This document shows, piece after piece, positions 27,801 to 35,569 of a stretch of 64,000 nucleotides of DNA; the first letter of the stretch is position 1; each line of letters starts with the position of its first letter. The translations under genes and the position numbers were made by a program. This DNA is from Candidatus Hydrogenedentota bacterium (lineage in GTDB: Bacteria > Hydrogenedentota > Hydrogenedentia > Hydrogenedentales > SLHB01): contig JABWCD010000001.1 of NCBI GenBank assembly GCA_013359265.1, positions 229,000-292,999 of the forward strand. Reading direction: 5' to 3'. The notes under the pieces were generated by a model, which made no database searches, was not told the DNA's origin, and was given only the letters and a program-made list of their open reading frames with translations.

Positions 27801-29686
27801 AGTTTCTTTCCTCGCACGACAACTGGTTTCGCCCGGTGATGGCGCGCATGGGCCCGGATGGCGCGCTGTATATCGTCGACATGTACCGGCAGGTGATCGA
27901 GCACCCGGAGTACATTTCGGCGGAGACACAGGCAACGCTGGACCTACGCGCGGGCGACGACAAAGGGCGGATTTACCGCGTTGTCCCTGTTCATGGTACG
28001 ACGCGCGCGCCGACAAAGACGGACACATTCGCATCAGAAGAACTTGTTGCGCTGCTTGAGAGCGGGAATGGTACGGTCCGGGACTTGGCCCACCAGCAAC
28101 TCGTTGAGCGCGGGGATTCGAGCGCCGCCGACGCGTTGCGCACGTTGCTGCGGTCGAGCGCATCCGCGCAAGCGCGAACGCATGCGCTTTGCGTGCTGGA
28201 CGGGATCGACGCGCTAATTCGCGACGACCTCTTGGCCGGACTTCGCGACAGCTCACCTGGCGTACGCCAAAGTGCCGTGCGCCTGGCCGCCGCGCGCGCG
28301 AGCGATTGGCCGGAAATTGGCGTGGCGTTGGTCGAAATGCAGAACGAAGCCGATGCGTTGGTTCGGGTCGAGTTGATTTACGCGATTGGCGAGTTGCGCA
28401 CCGACCGCGCGGCGGCGACGCTGGGCGAATTAATCGAAACGAACAGGAACGACGCGTATCTCGGCATGGCGCTGCTCAGTTCGCTGAATGGAAGCAATGT
28501 GCGCCATATCATACCGCGCCTGCTGGCTTGGGCCGCGGCCGAGGACGCAGCGCCGGAGCCGCAAGACCAGGTGATTGCGTCTGTCGTTGGGACGGCGGTA
28601 ACCGCGAACGATTCGGAAACACTGCAGGGCATGGCGCTACTCGTCGCGAACCCAGAAGTGAAGCAACACACAGCGGCGCAATTCGCGTGGCTTGCGGATT
28701 TTCTTGACTCGCTGAGCGGGACGGGCACGACGCTCGACGCGTTGGGCACGGGTGCTGTTGCGGACGGTGCGCGCACACAAATCGCGAAGTTGACCGATGC
28801 CGCGCGCGCTGTCGCCGCGGACGCCTCCATGGATGAAGCCGTGCGCGCGGGGGCAGCGAGCGTACTGGGAAGAGACGCATCGCGAGCAGAAGAGGATATC
28901 GCACTGCTCACGCGTCTGCTGGGCGCGGAGTCGGCCGAGGGCATTCGCTCTGCATCGCTTGATGCACTGATTGATACCGAGAACGAACGCGTGCCTGCCG
29001 CGGTGTTGGCCGCGTTGTCGGGGCTTAGTCCCGAACTCCGCAGCCACACGATCGAGGCCCTGCTGCGGCGCGAGGCATGGCTTGACGCAGTAATGACGGC
29101 GCTCGAAAACGGAGCGCCGAGTTTTCGCGAACTTGACGCGACGCACCGGCAGGACTTGTTGACGAGCAAGAGCGATGACATCCGCGCGCGCGCGGAGAAG
29201 CTGATGGCGGGCGCGGCAAATCCCGATCGGCAGGCAGTGATCGAGCAGTACAAGGAGGCAACGACCATTCCCGGTCAGTTTCTGCGCGGGCGCGGCATAT
29301 TTCGCGAGCGGTGCGCCTCGTGCCATCAGCTTGGCAGTGTGGGCCACGCTGTTGGCCCCGATCTATTGGCGTTGACCGACCGATCGCGCGAAGCCGTGTT
29401 GGTGTCGATTCTCGATCCCAACCGGGCGGTGGAGACGAAATACTTCGACTACACCATCGAGACGAACGATCTCATGTCGTACAGCGGCGTCGTCGTCGAG
29501 GAATCGGGAAACAGCGTCACGATTCGCGGGGCGAACGGAATCGAGAACACGATCCTGCGGTCGAACATCGAGTCGATGACAACGAAATCGCGCTCGCCCA
29601 TGCCGGACGGGCTGGAAGACGGTTTGACGCCGGAGGACATGGCGAACTTGATGGCGTACATTTTGGAGGCGAGGAAGGAAACGTAG
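24839..29686 (+). CDS. Giant secreted polysaccharide deacetylase / FG-GAP / PVC dehydrogenase / cytochrome c fusion
   Basis: The 1615-residue protein has a signal peptide and a NodB-like deacetylase domain (about 45-335) with metal-site motifs intact: D64/D65 in SIDDM, H119 and H123 in THTVAHP, R159 in RMP, and HPHGW at 292-296. FG-GAP-like calcium-binding repeats follow (about 345-600; LDLNEDGYMD, DIDGDG, DVDGDRDLD). A PVC-type membrane-bound dehydrogenase/sorbosone-dehydrogenase-like propeller comes next (about 676-1000), then HEAT-like repeats (about 1010-1470). A C-terminal haem-binding domain has C1492ASCH1496. The last three parts are the common planctomycete 'heme-binding CxxCH' layout; the deacetylase in front is unusual. 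No frameshift or junction in base use was seen. Confidence 0.85.
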   Translation: MYRRIIALLALMFATVVAPALDANRLAYLDDPNPFYPSRDFPKLITPQWIGEPGVEAAIILSIDDMRDPKKYEAYLRPIIDKLKELYGTASMSIMACSISPDDPQLQAWLREGLSIETHTVAHPCPLLGRGQFEEARATFESCISLMANIPGNKPVAFRMPCCDSINSTSPRFFYEIFNKPSPGVPHLSIDSSVFNITTANDPALPREWVIREDGRERFRSYLPFKSFKTTIEDYPYPYIIGDGIWEFPCAVPSDWEAQNINKPNSPQSLADMKIALDAAVAKKGVYTLVFHPHGWIENHQIVNLIEHAATQYGTRVRFLSFRAAHQRLNEHLLGCPQSSRFSQPLVVRLLDLNEDGYMDVLRGPCSSSEPSQSAGLLDVNRGVEPDDDPAHPGQSSAADFEVCRVWDSDEMIWNQTEFPSGVIPNAGRTVGGRHRTPIMPPDSLDGGPYGNDNGTRFGLDVDGTPIALKVTDRHDGAWRFVDGTWQPAPILLKGLTIRSDFLMTAIGGRDRGVRFRDIDGDGITELLVSNDEHNEVFTRAAAHSRWRRAPFAFPANLTLIDSDGRDRGLRLIDVDGDRDLDILISNQDQFALYLFDSMKSGWSTTSIDGARDGSDPATAIPAIAVNGENNGAWFHSRSLWVQNETTDKLPDLVDRRSFNDLLATVEPQPKSPEAGLASISVRPGLRAELVAAEPLVVDPVSIAWGADGKLWVVEMRDYPLGMDGEGKPGSRVKFLEDVDDDGKYDEATVFLDKLNFATGVMPWRDGILITAAPKIIFAKDTNGDGRADHQEVLYDGFIQGNQQHRINGLRWGLDNWIHCANGDSGGAITSTKTGEALNISGRDFCFRVSDGVMNAESGMSQFGIAFDDWGNRFGCANWLPVWHYALDDRAMRRNPHFAPGNPREYIVPQAQLFPTSRTLARFNDFEHVNRSTSTCGIEIYRDTILGNEFYGNAFVCEPVHNLVLRTVLEPNGATFTGHRAPGEEESEFLSSHDNWFRPVMARMGPDGALYIVDMYRQVIEHPEYISAETQATLDLRAGDDKGRIYRVVPVHGTTRAPTKTDTFASEELVALLESGNGTVRDLAHQQLVERGDSSAADALRTLLRSSASAQARTHALCVLDGIDALIRDDLLAGLRDSSPGVRQSAVRLAAARASDWPEIGVALVEMQNEADALVRVELIYAIGELRTDRAAATLGELIETNRNDAYLGMALLSSLNGSNVRHIIPRLLAWAAAEDAAPEPQDQVIASVVGTAVTANDSETLQGMALLVANPEVKQHTAAQFAWLADFLDSLSGTGTTLDALGTGAVADGARTQIAKLTDAARAVAADASMDEAVRAGAASVLGRDASRAEEDIALLTRLLGAESAEGIRSASLDALIDTENERVPAAVLAALSGLSPELRSHTIEALLRREAWLDAVMTALENGAPSFRELDATHRQDLLTSKSDDIRARAEKLMAGAANPDRQAVIEQYKEATTIPGQFLRGRGIFRERCASCHQLGSVGHAVGPDLLALTDRSREAVLVSILDPNRAVETKYFDYTIETNDLMSYSGVVVEESGNSVTIRGANGIENTILRSNIESMTTKSRSPMPDGLEDGLTPEDMANLMAYILEARKET

Positions 29687-29710
29687 CAGCGCCGGGCATG
29701 CGCACGGGTG

Positions 29711-29881
29711 GGGTGGGGCCCTGTCCGAGCCAATAATGGGTGGTGCGAGGCTCCGACCGAGCCAACAATGGGTGGGGCGAGGCTCCGTCCGAGCCGTATT
29801 TTGCACATCCCGAACGCGGCTCGGTCGGAGCCTCGCCCCACCCTCGGAGCCTCGCCCCACCCTCGGAGCCTCGCCCCACCC
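29711..29881. repeat. Array of dispersed-repeat units in both orientations
   Basis: Three units point one way (29711-29731, 29738-29763, 29770-29795). One full unit (29818-29843) and two 19-base tandem tails (29844-29862, 29863-29881) point the other way. Units 29770-29795 and 29818-29843 form a hairpin with one mismatch. The array fills the gap between two convergent genes. Confidence 0.85.
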
Positions 29882-29902
29882 ACTACCTTCATATCCTGCA
29901 AT

Positions 29903-32161
29903 CTATCCGCGGACGGTTGGGAGCCAGCGGTCGAGCAGGTCTTGGCAGTTGATCACTTTTTCGACGAGATCGATCGGGACGTAGAAGTAATGGTTTGTGG
30001 CTTCGAAGCCCAGGCGCGAATCGCGGATCTGAATTGCATAGAGTTGGCGCGCCAGATCGATTTCGATTTTCAGGATCGATTCGATTTCCGCGCACGCGGC
30101 CGCGCGATCGGTGGCCGCGTTCTGCGCCAGCAACTCGTCGCGCAGCACGATGAAGCGCGCCTGGTTCGCACAACTGGCGTAATGGAGACCGCACGCCTCC
30201 ATCACGTTGAGCTCGCGCTGCAATTCGTCGCGATGGTCCGCGTCGATGTATGCGAGCAATTCCTTTAGTTTCGCGGAACCTTCCGCAAATCCCTTGGCGG
30301 CTTTTTGCATCTGCGCGACGTAGACGTCCGCGGGATATGCGCCGCGCCACGCGGGCAACGCATCGTACGGAAACCCCACCATGGACGCGGCGTAGCCGGT
30401 GGCCTTCTCATACAGGGGGTTCGCGGGCCCCATGTGCTGCGGGCCGCTGTAGAGCCCGCTGTTGTCGTAGGGATACTCACTAAACGCAGTACTGCACGTC
30501 TTCCATGCGTTCACTACTTCGCCGGAACTGGCGATGCCGAACCGGCGATCGGCGACCTGCTTCATCGCCTCCTCGCCGCTGAGCGCGGGATCGGCGATGA
30601 GCTTACCGGCAACTTCGAGGTTTGGCGCGGGGTAGCCGCCAAGCGTCCACCCGAGCATGACGCCGTTTACGCGCGCGTCGCGCAAGTTCTCGATGTGCTT
30701 GGCGACGTTGGCGACTGCGGGAATGTACGGTACGGAACCGCACTCCCACGTTGTGTTCGCCTGAATCTTCGCGAAGGTGCGCAAGGGCGCGGGCAGACGT
30801 TCCGCGGCACGCCAATGCTTCGTTGCGCGCGGACCCGGCCCGATCACGGAGATCGAGTATTCGCCCACCTTATTGTCTATTCCGCCGCGCGTGAATGGAA
30901 TACTCCATTCACTGACGCTCATATGCGAAGCGCTCGGCGGCAGTCGTTTGATCGCGCCCTCCGCCCAATCGTCGCCCCAGCCCCAGTCCCACGCGACGAG
31001 CCGCTGCGCGCCGGAGGCCATTCTGATGCCCGCATTCACCATTGCGTTCACCTCGGCGATGACGGCATCCGGTGTGCGTTTCGAGCAGCGCGGACACCCC
31101 GCGCCGTTTCCGTGGCTCCAGCAGTTGGTGAAATTCTCCGAAGCCGTAATCGTGAAGAAGCCAGCCAGGTCCGGGACGGTTTCGCAGATGAGCGCGACGG
31201 AACTGGCGATGTACTGCTGGACCGACTGGGCGCTGGTGCAGAGGGCGGCGTGTTCGTTTTCGACAGCGCCCTTCAGATCGGGGTTCTTCTCGAAGAAAGC
31301 GAGCGGCATTGCGCGCGGTTCGTTCAGGTAGAGGTAGACGCCCATGCCGTGCGATTTGGCGCGCGCGACGAGAGCGTTCAAGTTCTTTAAGCGCTGCTCG
31401 TGGTTCTCGCTCAGTTTCGGGTCCCACGGAAAGGGCGCCAGCTTGTAGAGTACGCCCTGGAGCCAAACCGCGTTTACGCCCAATGCGCTCAGGCGCGACA
31501 AATAACCATCGGGGAACGGGTCCGGCGCTCCGTCCATGAATGCGTCGCCGTACAGCGCGAAATATGAATAGCAGAAGCGCGGCGCGATCTTGCTGGATTC
31601 GTAGTCCGTCTGTGCGCCCTGGACGGGCTTCGACAGATCGGCGACGAACCCAAACATGGGATCCTCCAGTTTGCCCGCGCCATCGGGAAATGCCTCGCGC
31701 ACAGTACGCGCGATGGCTTCTTCGCGCGCGCGGACGGAGTCGTCCGGCTCGGCCCATTTCAACGGTTCGCACTTCGGCTTGAGCAGGCCCAGCTTGACGT
31801 AGAGGAAATCGTCCTCGCGCAGCGTGTACGCCAGTTCGTCTTCCGTCCACCCCAGCAAATCGAGCATCTGATCGTATGGCAGCAGGTGCCAGTTCCGGCG
31901 AATCACGGTAATGTACGAGCGTTGGCGTTGATCCGCGGTTATTGCCGGCTGGTCCGCCAGCCCCATTGCTTTTCCTGTCTTCAGCACGTTCTCTTTGCTC
32001 GTGCCGAGCACGCGCGCCATGTCGTCCGCGGGAACAAGTTGCCAGTTGCGCCACACAAATGCGTGAACACGATCCGGGAAGTGCGGCGCGGCGACCGGAT
32101 CGGGCGTTGGGCCGGTGGGCAGCGCGGCGAGAAGCAGGATTCCGGCATACGTAACGAGCAT
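29903..32161 (-). CDS. Secreted glycoside-hydrolase-like protein with duplicated N-terminal helical motif
   Basis: A 752-residue exported protein. The large middle part has the look of a TIM-barrel glycosidase (LSALGVNAVWLQGVLYKLAPFPWDP, GMGVYLYLNEPRAMP, the ITASENFTNCWSHGNGAGC region, VAWDWGWGDDW). It somewhat recalls GH20-type hexosaminidases, but the family cannot be named. Ahead of it a motif of the form RNWxLxPxDxMxxxLG occurs twice, at about 33-67 and 84-120, suggesting two small helical domains. A helical C-terminal part follows. Start: ATG at 32161. It is convergent with the giant fusion gene across the repeat array. Confidence 0.72.
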   Translation of the reverse strand: MLVTYAGILLLAALPTGPTPDPVAAPHFPDRVHAFVWRNWQLVPADDMARVLGTSKENVLKTGKAMGLADQPAITADQRQRSYITVIRRNWHLLPYDQMLDLLGWTEDELAYTLREDDFLYVKLGLLKPKCEPLKWAEPDDSVRAREEAIARTVREAFPDGAGKLEDPMFGFVADLSKPVQGAQTDYESSKIAPRFCYSYFALYGDAFMDGAPDPFPDGYLSRLSALGVNAVWLQGVLYKLAPFPWDPKLSENHEQRLKNLNALVARAKSHGMGVYLYLNEPRAMPLAFFEKNPDLKGAVENEHAALCTSAQSVQQYIASSVALICETVPDLAGFFTITASENFTNCWSHGNGAGCPRCSKRTPDAVIAEVNAMVNAGIRMASGAQRLVAWDWGWGDDWAEGAIKRLPPSASHMSVSEWSIPFTRGGIDNKVGEYSISVIGPGPRATKHWRAAERLPAPLRTFAKIQANTTWECGSVPYIPAVANVAKHIENLRDARVNGVMLGWTLGGYPAPNLEVAGKLIADPALSGEEAMKQVADRRFGIASSGEVVNAWKTCSTAFSEYPYDNSGLYSGPQHMGPANPLYEKATGYAASMVGFPYDALPAWRGAYPADVYVAQMQKAAKGFAEGSAKLKELLAYIDADHRDELQRELNVMEACGLHYASCANQARFIVLRDELLAQNAATDRAAACAEIESILKIEIDLARQLYAIQIRDSRLGFEATNHYFYVPIDLVEKVINCQDLLDRWLPTVRG

Positions 32162-32259
32162 GGGAGACTCCTTGGAGATGAGCCGTTATACTGCGGGGCG
32201 GGTTGTGCGAAGTCAACCGCGTTGATTCGTCCGTGTTAAAGACCTACACTCTCGCGCTT

Positions 32260-33480
32260 ATGTTCAAACCCCATGTACGCATTTGTCTCGCGGCTTTTAC
32301 CCTCGATTTCGCGGTGATGATCGGGATGGTAGTCACGCCGTTCTTCGTCATGAACCAACTGGGCGGCACCACACAGACAGCGGGCATCTTTGGGGCGGTC
32401 GGGTCCGCGGTATATGCGTCGAGCGCGCTAATATCCGCCCGGTTTGTTTCGCGGGCGAAGAACGGCCTGAACTGGGCCGTTAGCGGTATTCTCGTGTTCG
32501 CCGTTTTTTATACGATGATGGCGATATTTTCCGATTGGCGCGTGTCGTTGGCGGTATCGTGCATCGGGTCCGCGGCGCTGTCTCTGGTATGGCCTGCGTT
32601 GCATTCGTGGGTTGGCGCGGAGCCCAACCTGGCGCGGCGCGCGCGCACGATGAGTTGGTTCAACATTTCGTGGAGCTTCGGGTTTTCGCTCAGCCCGCTG
32701 GTGGCCGGCCCGCTCTACGATGCGCACTACGCGTTGGCGTTCGCGGCGTTGTTTGGCGTCACGCTTGTGGCGCTGGCCCTCGTGAAATCGTTGCCGCACG
32801 AGTCCGCGCACTTCGACGCGCCGACGGAAGCGCTCCTGTTGGAACGTGCGCAGGACGATCGTGCGAGCGAAGTCTTCCTGTATTCGGGATGGTGCGCGAC
32901 GTTCGTGGCGAACATGCTGGCGGGCGGGCTGCGGTTCACCTATCCGAAGCGGATTGACGATCTGGTCCGTGCGGGGGAACTGCACCTGCTGTGGGAAGAA
33001 ACGCCGGCGGCGTTCTGGCGGACTGCGCCGGCCACGAATTTTTCGTATCTCGTTTTCGCGTTTTCCCTCGCGACCGCGCTTACATTCCTATACGTTGGCC
33101 GCACAAATTGGTGGAAGCACCGTTTCGGCATTATGGCGATCATGCAAGCCGGTTCGGCGGCGGCGTACTACGTATTGGGCCGCACGCAAAGCCTTGCGGT
33201 CATGTGCCTGTGTTGCGCGGTGGCCGGTTCGTTTTTGGGGCTGGCGTTTTTCAGCGCGACATATTACAGCCTGTCGAACGCGGCGCATAAACACGGGCGG
33301 GCATCGATCAACGAGGCTTCCGTCGGGTTTGGAGGCTTTCTCGGAAGTCTCGGTTGTGGCATGCTGGCCGAGCGCTTCGGCGTCCCCACGCCGTTTCTCT
33401 ATACATACGCGTTGATCGGGCTGGGAATTGTAGTGCAGTGGGCCCTGCTAAAGTACGGTGAGTCCCGCGCTACGCGATGA
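32260..33480 (+). CDS. Major facilitator superfamily transporter
   Basis: A 406-residue protein with about 11-12 membrane spans in two halves. An MFS-type loop (SARFVSRAKNG) follows the second span, and a hydrophilic central segment is rich in acidic residues. The ATG at 32260 directly before MFKPHVRICLAAFTLDF is used; an in-frame start at 32203 would add 19 non-hydrophobic residues. No close subfamily or substrate is apparent. Its 3' end overlaps the convergent DUF1501 gene by 11 bases. Confidence 0.82.
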   Translation: MFKPHVRICLAAFTLDFAVMIGMVVTPFFVMNQLGGTTQTAGIFGAVGSAVYASSALISARFVSRAKNGLNWAVSGILVFAVFYTMMAIFSDWRVSLAVSCIGSAALSLVWPALHSWVGAEPNLARRARTMSWFNISWSFGFSLSPLVAGPLYDAHYALAFAALFGVTLVALALVKSLPHESAHFDAPTEALLLERAQDDRASEVFLYSGWCATFVANMLAGGLRFTYPKRIDDLVRAGELHLLWEETPAAFWRTAPATNFSYLVFAFSLATALTFLYVGRTNWWKHRFGIMAIMQAGSAAAYYVLGRTQSLAVMCLCCAVAGSFLGLAFFSATYYSLSNAAHKHGRASINEASVGFGGFLGSLGCGMLAERFGVPTPFLYTYALIGLGIVVQWALLKYGESRATR

Positions 33481-34909
33481 TATCGTGCACCACGTTTCCG
33501 AAAACGTCAGTGAGCCGATAATCGCGGCCCGAGTAGCGGTAAGTTAGTTTTGTGTGGTCGATGCCCATGAGGTGCAGGATCGTCGCGTGCAGATCGTGTA
33601 CATGCACGCGGTTCTCGACGGCGTGCCAGCCGTATTCGTCGGTTGCGCCGTAGGCAAGACCGCCCTTCACACCGCCGCCCGCGAGCCACATCGTAAACCC
33701 GAAGGGATGGTGTTCGCGGCCGTTTGTACCTTCGGCGCAGGGGGTGCGGCCGAATTCGCCGCCCCACAGGACGATCGTGTCGTTGAGCAGGCCGCGCGAT
33801 TTGAGGTCGTTGATGAGGCCGGCTACGGGTTTGTCCGTTGCCGCGCAGTTGTTCGGGAGTTCTTCCCGAAGGCCGCCGTGCTGGTCCCATAACTGGCAGC
33901 TTTTCCGTTTGGACGTTTCGGTGTGATACACCTGCACGCATCGGACGCCGCGCTCGACGAGGCGGCGGGCCAGCAGACATTGCTTGCCGAAAATCTGGGT
34001 AACCGGATCGTCCAGGCCATACAGCGTGCGCGTCGCGGGCGACTCGCCATTGATATCGAACGCCTCGGGCGCTTCGGTCTGCATGCGGTACGCGAGCTCG
34101 AAGGACGCGATGCGCGCGCTGAGGCGCGAATCATCGGCGCGGGTTGCGTCATGCAGTTCGTTCAATTCCTTGAGCGCATCGAGTTGAGCGCGCTGTTGTG
34201 CTCTCGCGAATGCTGCGTTGGCCAGGTTTGCAATCGGATCATCCAGGTTTGACACCAACGTGCCCTGATACGCGGCGGGCAAAAAACTCGAACTCCATAG
34301 GGGCGCGCCCTGCGCGGGTTGCGCCGGACTTAGCACGACAAATCCGGGCAGGTCCTGGTTCTCGCTGCCGAGTCCGTAGGTCAGCCACGATCCCATGCTG
34401 GGACGCGAAAACGATTGCTCGCCGGTGTTCATCTGCAAGCACGCGCCATTGTGATTGATGTTGTCGGCGACCATGGATTTGATGACGCACAGGTCGTCGG
34501 CGCAAGTCGCGAGGTGGGGCAGCAATTCGCTCATGTCGATGCCACCCTGCCCGTATTTCTTGAAGGTCCACGGCGAGCCGAGGAGGTTGCCGGTTTTCGT
34601 GCGTTCGAGTTTCGGCTTCTCGAACGGCAGGGGATTGCCGCTCTCCGATTGAAGGCGCGGCTTTGGATCGAATAAATCAACGTGGGACGGTCCGCCGGAC
34701 AGGAAGATGAAAATGACATTCTTCGCGCGAGGGGCGAAGTGGGGTGCGCGAACCGCAAGCGGGTTCGCTGCAGAAGGCGCGGCAACATCGAGCGCGGCGG
34801 CTTCCCGTTGGAGCAGCGATGCCAGACCAATCATACCGAAGCCGTTCGCGCAGTGCCGGAGCATCTGGCGGCGGGAGATATCGTTTGTTCCAGGTCTAAC
34901 CCTTGTCAT
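33470..34909 (-). CDS. DUF1501 protein, Tat-exported (second copy)
   Basis: A 479-residue DUF1501 protein with a twin-arginine signal (ISRRQMLRHC) and the family motifs FLSGGPSHVDLFDPKP, DNINHNGACLQMNTGEQSF, VLWGGEFGRTPCAEG and EHHPFGFTMWLAGGGVKGG. Overall layout matches the 23186 copy but many segments differ, so they are paralogs, not a recent duplication. The ATG at 34909 overlaps the stop of the upstream ParE-like toxin gene (ATGA), making the start secure and coupling it to the toxin-antitoxin genes. Confidence 0.9.
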   Translation of the reverse strand: MTRVRPGTNDISRRQMLRHCANGFGMIGLASLLQREAAALDVAAPSAANPLAVRAPHFAPRAKNVIFIFLSGGPSHVDLFDPKPRLQSESGNPLPFEKPKLERTKTGNLLGSPWTFKKYGQGGIDMSELLPHLATCADDLCVIKSMVADNINHNGACLQMNTGEQSFSRPSMGSWLTYGLGSENQDLPGFVVLSPAQPAQGAPLWSSSFLPAAYQGTLVSNLDDPIANLANAAFARAQQRAQLDALKELNELHDATRADDSRLSARIASFELAYRMQTEAPEAFDINGESPATRTLYGLDDPVTQIFGKQCLLARRLVERGVRCVQVYHTETSKRKSCQLWDQHGGLREELPNNCAATDKPVAGLINDLKSRGLLNDTIVLWGGEFGRTPCAEGTNGREHHPFGFTMWLAGGGVKGGLAYGATDEYGWHAVENRVHVHDLHATILHLMGIDHTKLTYRYSGRDYRLTDVFGNVVHDIIA

Positions 34910-35205
34910 GATTCGGACAGTCGCCTCTTCCAATACCGTCGTTTGCGCCGCTGGTGGACTACCGCGACAATTACTGCTGTATTGTCTTGAAGAGTATAAA
35001 TCAGGCAATATGGATAGCGTTTCAGGATCAATCGCCGTACGCCAGGTTCCATCTCGGGCATGCCGCCAGGAAATTGGCGAATCAAGTCTATTCCGGCGTC
35101 GAGTTCTTCAATCCAGCCGGGGACAGCAACTCGGCTTCGCTTCTTGTAGTACTCCATCGCGCGCACGAAGTCGCGGCGCGCCAATCGATGGATTATGACG
35201 CGCAT
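34906..35205 (-). CDS. ParE-family toxin
   Basis: A 99-residue basic protein with the ParE/RelE pattern: IHRLARRDFVRAMEYYKKRS at the N-terminus, a helix with GIDLIRQFPGG, then MEPGVRRLILKRYPYCLIYTLQDNTAVIVAVVHQRR. ParE toxins act on DNA gyrase, while related RelE proteins cut mRNA; which applies is not visible. It starts one base inside the antitoxin stop (TAATG) and ends overlapping the DUF1501 start (ATGA). Confidence 0.88.
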   Translation of the reverse strand: MRVIIHRLARRDFVRAMEYYKKRSRVAVPGWIEELDAGIDLIRQFPGGMPEMEPGVRRLILKRYPYCLIYTLQDNTAVIVAVVHQRRKRRYWKRRLSES

Positions 35206-35435
35206 TACAGCAGTTTCGCGCGGATCTCTTGCATGAATTCTTCAATTGGGATGCAGTCGGCTGTGCCGGCTTCAAGTTCATCCATTCGCGAACGGATTTC
35301 TTCTATCCATTCGGCACTGAGCGGCGGAGCGCATTGATCCGTGACGCTTTCGAAAAGCCGCAAGGCGATTTCCACGCGGTCTCGCGTCGGCAGATCGAGC
35401 AGACCTTGAATTCGCTCGTCGTTTACCGTTCCCAC
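35205..35435 (-). CDS. Addiction-module antitoxin of the short helical type
   Basis: A 76-residue acidic protein with LLDLPTRDRVEIALRLFESV followed by LSAEWIEEIRSRMDELEAG and IPIEEFMQEIRAKL. This matches the putative addiction module component family that accompanies ParE toxins. The start is a GTG at 35435. It is a different antitoxin family from the one at 22724. Confidence 0.82.
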   Translation of the reverse strand: MGTVNDERIQGLLDLPTRDRVEIALRLFESVTDQCAPPLSAEWIEEIRSRMDELEAGTADCIPIEEFMQEIRAKLL

Positions 35436-35569
35436 GTCACATTATCCGGTTAGTTGTCTCTTTCGGGAATGCCATACGATATCTAATTGTCTCATACTTC
35501 ACGGGTGAACACAACAGGCCAATTCATCCATACTGGTACGATTGCCGCGAACAAAAGGGATTCTGCACC

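Noticed and set aside
26873-27904. A 343-codon minus-strand open frame inside the giant fusion gene
   Set aside because: It is antisense to the conserved dehydrogenase domain and resembles no family.
29736-30268. Plus-strand frames of 80-186 codons over the 29.7 kb repeat array
   Set aside because: They are translations of the repeat units continuing antisense into the glycosidase-like gene.
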